From Tyto alba (taxonomy: Eukaryota; Chordata; Aves; Strigiformes; Tytonidae): DNA of 64,000 bases. A program made the translations under genes and the position numbers. Positions 46,346 through 56,437 of this stretch are shown here, in pieces. Within the stretch, counting starts at the first letter, position 1, and every line of letters starts with the position of its first letter. The notes under the pieces are model-generated. The model was given only the letters and a program-made list of their open reading frames with translations. It had not been told where the DNA came from and did not search any database. The DNA lies in NCBI RefSeq assembly GCF_018691265.1, contig NW_024881300.1:2809046-2873045 (forward strand). Reading direction: 5' to 3'.

Positions 46346-48849
46346 ATAGAAATCAAAGAGCAAATAGCCGAATTCTTGTTTGGTTGTTTTTAAAGGAAAG
46401 CACAAGGACATTTATAAGATATTAGTTAAGATGCTGAAATAAGTTACCTTCTAAGGATGCAGACACTCTGTCACTAGTGTTTTTTAAGAGCAGGACAGGC
46501 ATAAAGCAGAAATGGCGTAGACCTACTGACCCCTCACCAAGAATAGACGCATCATTGGGGTCAACACCTGTGGTCTCCCCTTGCCTTATCTTCCATGTTC
46601 CACAAGCGGAAGCGACCCAAGTACAACCCAGATGTCTGCTGCACATTTTCAGCAGATCACCCTCTAGCATGTAAAGCATAAAAATAAATGTTTAATCAAA
46701 CTTAGCAAAGGGAAAACTTCCATATCCTAGCTACATTGAAAACATGAAATGAGGATATGGCCAGCTTAAAAACAAGTACCTAAAAGCTCCAAGCTATACT
46801 TGGTACTCCATCTGGTACAACAGCCCGTTCCCCCAGCAACAAAAGGCTGATGCAGGAAAATCCTGAATAGGCCACACAACAATCTTCCAAAGTTATTGTT
46901 CCTTCTATCACCCACTAATTAATCCTCCCCTGCCTCCCATAAAGACTTTCAGTCCTGTATGTTTTGTTCTTCATCTTATCTGTAGGTAGACATGCAGAAG
47001 TCCAATCTTTTTATGATCTCAAAGAGCTCTTGCAGTACATATGTTGAACAAAACTGTTTTTTCAAAGTTTTAAATGCATTAAGGTTCAGTTATTTGCTCT
47101 TGCACTATAAGAAAGGACAAACAAGGCCACACAACTCTTCTCTATCCTGTTCATTGTTTAACCTGGAACCAAACAGTAGGCATTTAAAATTATTTCTTCC
47201 AATATCTATTATCACACATTTGTCAACACTGCCTTTTATCTGTCATCTGACTTTGAAGTTCCTCACAGTGGTCTCCGGTCTCCACTGCTCTGAATAACTG
47301 ACTCAGCTAGGAGTTTTGCTATCTTATCCCTGTCCCTCTTCTCCAAACACTTAGTACTTATTTTAAGCACCTGACTCTCACCCACCTCAGCAGGACACTA
47401 ACCTCCACAGGGTGGCAAACTGACTCTCATTAAATAGAACATTTAGTTTCATATTTGCAATTCCTGATATAAAAACCCAGATCTTCCCCCCCCTTACTGC
47501 ATTTCCTGTGATATTATCACCACATGAACATTATGAACTTAGATTACAGAAACACATACATTCGCCAAGCAATTTTTAAGCTTCTCCTATTTATAAGCCC
47601 CCAGTTTTCCCAAGGAGTAAGCAATCCTTCTAGAGACATAACATAAGCCAACAGCAGTAGAGCACACAGGAACTGGCTTTTCTTTGTCACCCTCACCTTA
47701 GTTCTCCATGACCTAACTACTGCCCCATAAGACATGGCCAAATTGAAGGAGGAGGAAAGTAGCCCTTGTTTGCACTTGGACTTTAATTCAACCCCTTCCA
47801 ATCACTAATATACTGAGGTTTAGAAGAATGTTGGGACACAGATGGCATCCAGCACACCACAGTAGGTGCTAATTAAATACCAACAGCCAGTGCACCCACA
47901 GCTCAAGTTTTAACACAACAGCAGTTCAACATCACATCACAGGCTGTTGCCTGCAGTTGGGACCAAACAGTGAGAGTAAGTTACTCTGTACACTTTATGC
48001 ACTTTATGATGATTCTGGGAAAATCAAAACTGTTACATGGAGTGAATCTTGCCTAGAAGGGACTAACAAATAGCATTCTTTAGTTTCAGAAGTAGAGTTC
48101 TGCATCCAAGATGCTCTGTAAGAAATCCTTACAGTCATTTTCACCTGTTTTGCACAAGAAGCCAGCACTGCTGTTGGTAGAAAGGACTTGTGGGGCAGGG
48201 AGAAAGGGTTAGCCATCATTCTCATACAAGCATAGTCTGAAGGGTCCACATTAAGCATGTAAAGATAGCTATCCTGTCCTGAATCATGCTGACTGATCTG
48301 AAAGACACAGGAGTCCCAACTATCACATATGGTTTACCTTCTGCATTCAGAAGTCTTCTATATCCTGCCAGGCATACATGAAAGCAACGCTTGGTAACTA
48401 CAAGGTCACATGAGCTTACCAAAACCTGCTGTGAAACAGAAGTTGAGCCTGGGACAGCGTAGAGAACACCATGCCTTTCATGAGTTCCCACCACCCGGCA
48501 GCAACTGCTCTTCCCCTGGTCAGGAACAAACCAGTCCCCCCACACCAGGGCGTGGAACGTCCCCCAGGCGCAGAACTTGAAAAAGAGACGCCAAATCATA
48601 TGCATACGTAGACCCACTCTCCTGACACCTCCCAACTCACACAACGAGCTTCTGCTTCCTAAAGCACCAACGTGGCGCCCTGGTGAAAAGCAAAGTTCCC
48701 CTACCGCAGCTGGGCTTCACGCTGCCGACCAGCACGAAGTACTGCGAATGAAGAGATTTCTCCTCGCAGAAACAAGGCTAGCCCCCCTACACCCCCCCCA
48801 TATTTTAACGCAGGTTATTTTTCGGGCGGAGATACACAGAAACCCCAGA

Positions 48850-49520
48850 GAGGCCCACGTGGAGGCCTGCGAGTGTTCCCCACCAGCCTCCCGCCGCAGT
48901 GGCCTGCACTGCGCCCGAGAGGCTCGTCAGGGAGCCCCAAGGGCCGTGCCGCGACCTGGGGCTACACACACCCTGCCTCAGGCAGCCACGGCCCCTCAGA
49001 GGAGGCCCCGCCACCGAGCTCGCCCGGCGGCCGAAGCGAAGGAGCCCCAGGCAGGCGGAAGCTGCTGAAGAGCTCAGGACCTGGCGGGAAAAAAGCCCTC
49101 AGCGGCCGGGGAAGGGGAGCGAGGCGGCAAAAGGAGGGGAGAGGAAGCCATGGCACGCCCGCGAGACGCCCTCACCTGCCCGCCGCTCCGGCCGCCGCGC
49201 CCGCCGGCCCCGCGCCGCGCGCCCCCATTGGCCGCCCTCGCGCCCGCCCCCGCGCCCCCATTGGCCGATCCGCCGCGCTTCCCCGCGCCGCGCGCTCCTA
49301 TTGGCCCGGCCGCCGCTCTTCCCCGCGCGCTGGCTCCCGTCCCCCTCCCGGCGACAACAACTTTATTGAGGCGCGCGGCGGAGGACACGGACAGAAGCGC
49401 CGGGAAAGGGCGGGGGGGGAGGCGGCCGCTTGCGGGGACCGCGGGTTCGAGGCTGCCCCCCGCCGCTCCGCCCGCGGTGCTCGGCGCTGCGCACGCCGCC
49501 CCGCGGCCAAACCGCACACA
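48850..49520 (-). promoter_or_regulatory. NUP93: CpG-rich block, probable NUP93 promoter
   Basis: The base composition changes sharply at about 48.8 kb from AT-rich intron to very GC- and CpG-rich sequence, and an A-rich run closes the block near 49,542. Three CCAAT boxes on the minus strand (plus-strand ATTGG) lie at 49,227-49,231, 49,260-49,264 and 49,300-49,304, spaced 33 and 40 bases apart, which suits NF-Y. No TATA box is seen. The block sits upstream of the NUP93 coding exons on the correct strand and is a typical housekeeping promoter. The start site cannot be placed exactly. Confidence 0.7.
49176..49225 (-). other. NUP93: Candidate NUP93 non-coding exon 1 (end at donor)
   Basis: The best splice donor on the minus strand inside the CpG-rich block is GGGCAG|GTGAGG, with last exon base 49,176. 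It would join to the acceptor at 42,910. The upper limit given here is approximate, because the transcription start is unknown and the CCAAT boxes begin just beyond it. Confidence 0.3.
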
Positions 49521-49541
49521 CAAAAAAGAGAAAAGCAGGGG

Positions 49542-49559
49542 AAAAAAAAAAAAAAAAAA
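49542..49559. repeat. Poly(A) tract, 18 bases, at the CpG-block edge
   Basis: A run of A at the outer border of the CpG-rich block, preceded by a purine-rich AAAAAAGAGAAAAG stretch. No retroelement body is recognised. Confidence 0.85.
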
Positions 49560-51384
49560 TCAAGTGCTTGATGTTTTCCCTCCCTCGCCCTTCATAGTCA
49601 CCGCTAACTCACGCTGACAAACCCCACCCGAGAGCTGATTCCTCAGGAGGTAAAATAAGGGTAACCAATTAATCTCGCTTTTCCCTCCTGTAGCCAAATA
49701 CAGCAGCAAACAGTCCCACAGCCAGCAGGCACTCTCTCCCCCAGTGAAATGGTCTCCGGAAGGTGTATAGGGATACTCTGCGTTTGGTCCCCTGATGGGC
49801 ACACGCGCATAACAGCGGAGGGGCAGGACACCAGCACAAGCCTTAGAGCAGATATTGCTAGTGACCCGGGATTTGTAAGGCAAGATCTGGATACTGGGAG
49901 TTTTGTGGGCCCCGATAGGAAACATCCAACAGCCTGCTTGTGTAAGAGGTGATGGAAGGACCTTGTTACAGCTCCGAAACCCATCAAACCTTCAAAGTCC
50001 CTCCCTTATAACTGCAATCATGTCTTTTGTCTTCTTTAAGGGGTGTTTTAACAAGCAGCAGCAAGAAACACCCCCCTGCTACCCTTTGCCCAGCTCTCTC
50101 CATATCCCACTGCCTTTCTTTCAGATGAAGAGTTATTCCTGTTGAAGAAATCCCTAGTAATCACTCTGGCTGCAGTGACCCCCTCAGATCCCGTTTTGTG
50201 ATATCTAGCAAGGGAAGAAGATGCAGCACCAAGATTTCCTATCGCGCTTCAGAGCCAAATGGATCTCCCCGTTCATACAGCCTCTATTTCCAAAATTTCC
50301 CATGTAAAACCAGTTCCCATCCCTAAGGCAGCTCTGAGCCCAGTGGCAGTTCTGGCACCCCATAATTTCTAAGTGCAGGCAGGGGGTCAGGATGCATCCC
50401 TGCCCATTGATTCGTGGCCCTGCCCACTGGCCTGCGAAGCAGCTGCATGGAAATCTGCCCTCACTGGGATGCACTCGGGCAAATTACATCCCAGCCTGCT
50501 CCAACATCAAAATCCAGATTTTCCCAAGGGTGTCTCCTTGCACACAGGACAACAAGCATCAAAACATGACTTTCCTCAAAGGCTACTGGGGGTTTCTTTT
50601 CTTTACTTCACTAAATACAAGTTTTTTCAAGGCATCATAACTCATCTCCTGCCACTTCATTTTTTTTTTCCAGTCACAAGCATCACTTAGATTGTATAAA
50701 AACACCCAAAGTGGCTCTAAAATGTAGCTAGCTGGGGAGCTGCCTGTCTCAGTGCCTGGCTCTGCCTGTACCCCTGGCACACAAGGCAGGAGCATCTCTA
50801 ACATATAGCAGAGATTTAGGACCCCATCAGAGTGCAGGGCAGCCTATAAGCACTTCTGCTATAAATTACAGCCCTGCAGGGACTGCCCCAATTCTACCAG
50901 CCCTGCTTCAGGTCTCTGAGGATGTGAAGGTGACTTGCAGCCATTCAAGATCAGCTGCTTTCCCCAGAAAAAAAAAAAAGCAAAAAAAAAAAAAAAAAAG
51001 CAAACCCCAAATTTTCCCTCTCTGCACTGTGACGCTTGCTGGTTGTTCAGCAGCTGGCTGGTATCACCAAAATTTCATTTTTTCCAATGTTGGGTACCTG
51101 CCTGGCTCCCTGGAGTCTGTGTTCTTTGTAAAACTGTAGTTTTTACTCTTTCTTGTGTATTTAGCACTATATGCTGAGACCTGGCACATGTAAAGCATAT
51201 CTGCGCTGTGCCATGGGCTGATCTGTACCCTGGGGTCTGCTGTGTTTGGGCTTGGCCCCAGGGTGCCCAGTTACACCCTCTGTGGAGCTTCAGCCCAAAA
51301 ATTAGCAGTGGGAGAGTGCTTGTGGCACTGGAGTGTTTGGTGCAGCCACTTTGAGGGGTGCACTGGTCCCTGCTGGGCGGGGAG
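49560..51384. other. Intergenic DNA between the NUP93 promoter and the tandem arrays
   Basis: No gene recognised. The sequence is of moderate GC content, with a poly(A)/AAAAAG tract at about 50,969-50,999. Open frames are short and have no motif. The right part leads into the 17-bp minisatellite. Confidence 0.6.
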
Positions 51385-51571
51385 TCCTGGTGGGATGGAT
51401 GACTTGGTGGGATGGATGTCCTGGTGCAATGTGTGTCCTGGTGGGATGGATGACTTGGTGGGATGGATGTCCTGGTGGGATGGATGACTTGGTGGGATGG
51501 ATGTCCTGGTGCAATGTGTGTCCTGGTGGGATGGGTGACTTGGGAGGATGGGTGTCCTGGCAAGGTGGGTG
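51385..51571. repeat. 17-bp minisatellite, 11 units
   Basis: Eleven consecutive 17-base units total exactly 187 bases. Three variants alternate: TCCTGGTGGGATGGATG, ACTTGGTGGGATGGATG, and a TCCTGGTGCAATGTGTG form at units 3 and 8. This gives a higher-order 34/51/85-base pattern. The last three units are diverged. Since 17 is not a multiple of 3, the peptide periodicity in the overlapping open frames is an artefact of the repeat. Confidence 0.95.
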
Positions 51572-51807
51572 CCCGTGCTGCCCCAGCTCTCCCTGAGCCT
51601 GCCCAGGCTCCTGAAGCAGCTCTCCCGCGGGAGAAGGAAGGTCCTGAGCTGCCCAGGGACAAGTGTTGGTGCCTCCCGAGGTGGGCTGCGAGGAGTAGCC
51701 GCTCTGCAGGAGACAGGGACAGGGACAGGGACCGCGGGGCTGGACGGTCTTGGGCAGGCAGGTGGCAGCAAATCCTTATGGAAGCGCTGGGCTGGAGCGG
51801 GCGGCGG

Positions 51808-52487
51808 GGTGCCGTCCCCTCTGCATGGGGTGCTGTCCCCTCGGGGTGCACGGGGTGCCGTCCCCTCTGCATGGGGTGCTGTCACTTCTGCATGGGGTGC
51901 ACGGGGTGCCGTCCCCCTCTGGGTGCACGGGGTGCCGTCCCCTCTGCATGGGGTGCACGGGGTGCCCGTCTCCTCGGGGTGCACGGGGTGTGGGACCTTC
52001 TGCACAGGGTGCCGTCCCCTCTGCATGGGGTGCACGGGCTGCCGGTCCCCTGGGGGTGCACGGAGTGCCGTCGCCTCCGCACAGGGTGCTGTCCCCTCTG
52101 CACAGGGTGTATTTCCCCTCCACACTGCACGCATGTGCGCTCTGCACTGGGTGCACAGGGTGCACGGCCCCTGAGGACATGGTGCCGCTCCCCTCTGCAC
52201 ACGCTGCCTGTCCCCTCTGCACGGGGTGCATTTATTTACCCTTTGCACGGGGTGTATTTACTCTCTGCACGGGGTGGGTGCCCTCTCTGCACACGGCGCT
52301 TGTCCCCTCTGCACGGGGTGCTCGTCCCCTCTGCACAGGGTGCCTGTCCCCTCTGCACAGGGTGCTCATCCCCTCTGCACAGGGTGCCTGTCCCCTCTGC
52401 ACACAGCGCACAGCTCCTCGGGTGCACAGGATGCCTCTGCACGCTGTGTATGTCCCCTCTGCACGGTGTGTATGTCCCCTCTGCTCA
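51808..52487. repeat. 22-bp GC-rich minisatellite, about 680 bases
   Basis: A tandem array of CCCCTCTGCA-containing units. The clean right half (about 52,290-52,420) has near-perfect 22-base units of the form NNNGTCCCCTCTGCACAGGG plus TG. The left half mixes these with shorter GTGCACGGGG inserts. The array explains the long cysteine/proline/glycine open frames on both strands here, which I do not accept as genes. GGGTGCA, the reverse of the metal-response-element core TGCACCC, occurs about eleven times as a by-product. Confidence 0.9.
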
Positions 52488-54870
52488 GGACCTATGCCAG
52501 CACCACCCAGGACCGTGGGGACAGACCAGCCTCATGCAGAGTCAGAAGTGGTGCTGAGGGCAGCCCCCCGTGGGTTCTGCACCCCATTGCAGGGCTGCTC
52601 GGCGGGGCGTGCACCCAGGACACCTCTGCCCTGGCTCCCTCAGGTGCCCAGGGGAGACGTGCAGCCACCCCAAACCACTTCTGCAAGCTGAGCTGTGGTT
52701 TTCTTCAAGGGGCTGGGTAAAGCACACCAGCCACTTCTGGCACCAAGCCTTTATTTCCGTCACTCTCCTGCCATACACAGCTGCATGCAGGCCAAGAGCA
52801 GCTCCCACTTCATTAGAAAGTAGGGGGCTTTTTCTATAGAAAATACTGTTCAGGGGACCAGAAAGACTCCAGCCACCTCACTGAGAACAGCTACAGGCAG
52901 AGCTGGGCGCCAGGCACATCCCAGGCCAGCGACTCCCATGGGTGCCTGCACCCATCCCGCCAGTCTTGTGGCTTTACCCCACCCCAAATCACACCTGGGG
53001 GAGACTGGAAAGGGCATTGAGGCTGGGGGTCCACAGCTCTGGGGCCGCTGCTGCCGCCAGACGGGCCTGCAGGCAGAACCACGAGCCGGCTGCGGAGGTG
53101 CGTGCCCACGTACCACCCTGGCACGCCGCTGGGAACACGGAGCGGTTGATGCCTGCGGCACTTCCTGAGAGGGAAAACCCCATCCACACCCCGGCTTTGT
53201 TTCTGGTGCAGGATGCAGGTGCCCAGCCCTTGTCGGGGGGGGGGGGGGGGGGGCTCAGCCTGCAGCCCCTCTGCTGCACTGGGCTCCAGCATCGGGGCCG
53301 TGTCAGCCACCCCGGCAGTCTTGTTTTCCAGCGAAGCATCTTCCCATGAGATTTATTATTTTTTAAATGCATTTAGGGCAAGGCAGGTTCTTAAACCCCA
53401 TCTCCAGCGCTAAGCCTCTGTTGCAAGCTCCGGCTGCTTAGGCAAAAGGCACCCACTAATTCAATAAGGCAACGCATTTAAAAGGCAAATGGGTGCTGAG
53501 CTGGGTGTTGCTTTTCTCACTGGTGAGGCTGGGTGCTGAGCAGGCTGGGCACCCACTGCAAAGCCCCGTGCTCAAGCTGGGCAAACCTTTGGGGAAGGGG
53601 TAAGCAGCTCCCCTGGATGCCTGGAACATCCCCGGGCACTGGTGTCCCCAGTATTGCCAAGCTCCCCCCTTGCAGACACCCTACCTTGTGCCACCCAGCC
53701 TGGCAGAAAGATTTGGGTACCCAGGGACCTCCATTTTGGGGTTGCACCAGCATGTTGCTTTTTAAATTCGTCCTGCCCCCCGTGCCTGGCCACCGAGTGC
53801 TGGAAGGGCCCCCCCCACTGCCCAAAGAGGTAGGGAAGGGGTGATGGCAGCGGGGTGCCAGCCCTGGCAGCGGGGCTGGGAACCTGCCTCCGTGGTGGGG
53901 CACACCCAGGGGACGTGCACGGGCAGGCAGGGGCAGCCACCCCAGCCGGCGGCAGAGGCTCCTGTGCATAAAAAAGTGACTCTCACTTGGCAGAAACTTT
54001 CGGAAGCAAAACGCAGCCCACGCACCTTCCCATCCCCCCACCCCGGTCCCAGCACCCTGCAGCCACCCGCTGTCTGGGCAGCCGAGCGCTGCATTTAACC
54101 CACACAGGGCTTATTTGCAGCAATGGTTGTGTGCCCTCCTGGGTCTGGAGGTCATCACAGCTCCAAGCAAATAGGGTCTCCAAAAATAGGGCTGGAAAAG
54201 AAAAAGCACTTAGGGGTCATGCCTGGGGCAGGAGGAGCCAGGCACCGTAGCTGGAAGTTATTTGGCATGGGGAGGCTGCAGGGAAAGCGTCCCTTTGGGG
54301 ATGGATCTGCTCTGCCAGTGGATTGAGGTTTGTAAAGCACAAGCTCTTATTGAGGGGGGGGGTGTGTTTGTCCCTGCCCATGGGACAGCCACATCCCCAG
54401 TGCGGTTCTGCCTTTCAGCAGCGGCTCAGGGCAGGCAAGCTGCCAGCCCCCAGCACCCTCCCACCCACCGCGCTTGTTCCCACAAGCTTTCACCCAGAGG
54501 AAGCTCCGGGGTGTGGGAGCCCCAGGGTGGTGCAGAGGCACCTGCCATGAAGCCAGAGAGGGGCAGGAGGGGGCTGGAACCCCCCCTGCCTCACACCCCT
54601 AGGCACATCACCCCATCCTTGGGGCAGGGGGCGGGGAGAGGGGAAAGGGAGCAGCACCTTAAAGATACCCAGAGCCTCCTCACATGCAGGATGAGGTCAG
54701 TCCCCCACCCTGGGAAGCTGCTTTACTCCCCCGAGCCCACTCGGAGAATGCCATGGGGGTGTTTGCGAGCAGCCCTCCCCCCCCCCCCCCCAAGGTGACA
54801 GGAGTCACAAGCAGCGCCAGGGCTCAGCCTCCAGCCCACCCCGACAGCAGCACTCACACCTCCAGCCAAA
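52488..54870. other. GC-rich intergenic DNA downstream of the proximal metallothionein
   Basis: No gene recognised. It contains a G19 homopolymer at 53,235-53,253 and several overlapping open frames that are expected from GC-rich composition. It leads to the poly(A) signal of the proximal metallothionein gene. Confidence 0.6.
53235..53253. repeat. Poly(G) run, 19 bases
   Basis: Nineteen consecutive G on the plus strand. It is a strong candidate for G-quadruplex formation and for length error in the assembly. Confidence 0.9.
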
Positions 54871-54874
54871 CTCC

Positions 54875-54880
54875 TTTATT
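54875..54880 (-). other. MT4: Poly(A) signal AATAAA of the proximal metallothionein gene
   Basis: Plus-strand TTTATT gives AATAAA on the gene strand, 133 bases beyond the stop codon. This spacing is normal for the short metallothionein 3' UTR. Confidence 0.8.
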
Positions 54881-55012
54881 TCCATCCAGCTTCACCACTG
54901 GTACAGAAAATACAAAACATGTAAAAATAGGCTTTTTTCTTTTTTTTTTTTTTGTGCCCCCCACCCCCCATCCCCGAAGCGTGCTGGCTATTTACAGGCG
55001 GAGGCGAGCGGC

Positions 55013-55900
<888 letters not shown>

Positions 55901-55901
<1 letters not shown>

Positions 55902-55945
55902 GGCTTGGCTTGGCTTGGCTTGGTTCGGCACGGCACGACACGACA
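55901..55945 (-). repeat. Pentanucleotide repeat in the 5' UTR, abutting the ATG
   Basis: Nine 5-base units on the plus strand: four TGGCT, then TGGTT, two CGGCA and two CGACA. In the mRNA sense they read as AGCCA/TGCCG/TGTCG units, the last of which supplies the Kozak context of the start codon. Confidence 0.85.
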
Positions 55946-55987
55946 CGCGTGGGCTCGCAGCGATGCGGAGCGGCACCGGCCGCCCGG

Positions 55988-55995
55988 TATTTATG
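55988..55995 (-). promoter_or_regulatory. MT4: TATA-like box of the proximal metallothionein gene
   Basis: Plus-strand TATTTATG gives CATAAATA on the gene strand, 87 bases upstream of the ATG. A transcription start near 55,955-55,965 and a 5' UTR of about 60 bases follow from usual spacing. Confidence 0.7.
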
Positions 55996-56024
55996 GGGTG
56001 GAGGCGCGGGGCGGTGCTCGGCGC

Positions 56025-56031
56025 TGCGCAC
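56025..56031 (+). promoter_or_regulatory. Metal-response-element core upstream of the proximal metallothionein gene
   Basis: TGCGCAC matches the MTF-1 core TGCRCNC and is followed by GGCGGGGCGGG, a GC box suitable for Sp1. It lies about 30 bases beyond the TATA-like box. The same TGCGCACGGCG string occurs at the equivalent place upstream of the second metallothionein gene, which supports function. Confidence 0.65.
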
Positions 56032-56042
56032 GGCGGGGCGGG

Positions 56043-56437
56043 ACCGTGTTCCCCGGGGCCGTGTTCAGCGGGGGCCGTGCCGTGGGGCCGTGTTCACGGG
56101 GGGCCGTGTTCAGCGGGGGCCGGGCCGTGGGGCCGTGCTCACCCCGGGGCGGTGCCGGGGGGGGGGGGGGCCGTGCCCACGGGGGGCCGTGCCGTGGGGC
56201 CGTGCTCACCCCGAGGCGGTGCCGGGGGGGGGGGGGGCCGTGCGCACGGGGGGCCGTGCCGTGGGGCCGTGCTCACCCCGAGGCGGTGCCGGGGGGGGGG
56301 GGGGCCGTGCGCACGGGGGGCCGTGCCGTGGGGCCGTGCTCACCCCGGGGCGGTGCCGGGGCGGGGGGGGCCGTGCCCACGGGGGGCCGTGCCGTGGGGC
56401 CGTGCTCACCCCGGGCCGGTGCTGTACTCACCCCGGG
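56043..56437. repeat. 67-bp GC-rich minisatellite upstream of the proximal metallothionein promoter
   Basis: Four good units begin at 56,171, 56,238, 56,305 and 56,371 (periods 67, 67, 66), preceded by diverged partial units from about 56,043. Each unit contains a G-rich run (up to 14 G) and CCGTGCCGTGGGGCCGTG. The second and third units hold the palindrome GTGCGCAC (56,240-56,247 and 56,307-56,314), which gives a metal-response-element core on both strands. The other two units have GTGCCCAC, which does not match. Long glycine/arginine/alanine open frames across this array are artefacts. Confidence 0.9.

Larger units (their letters stand above)
42911..49175 (-). other. NUP93: NUP93 intron 1, 5' UTR intron (inferred)
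   Basis: About 6.3 kb between the strong acceptor before the first coding exon and the CpG-rich block. It contains a short CR1 3' end at 43,256-43,322, an AT-rich dinucleotide-like tract to about 43,385, a MIR-like remnant near 46,290, and otherwise unremarkable sequence. Open frames such as the minus-strand one at 48,222-48,644 show no recognised protein. The left end of the intron is well supported; the right end depends on the proposed exon 1 donor. Confidence 0.55.

Noticed and set aside
49362..49367. AATAAA on the minus strand inside the CpG-rich block
   Set aside because: No gene ends here; it is an isolated AT-rich hexamer in the promoter region.
51271..52248. Minus-strand open frame of 325 codons
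   Set aside because: It is the opposite-strand reading of the same minisatellites, with no domain and no splice or promoter context.
51463..52557. Plus-strand open frame of 364 codons
   Set aside because: It is created by the 17-bp and 22-bp minisatellites. The cysteine/proline/glycine periodicity follows the DNA repeat, and all other frames are open too.
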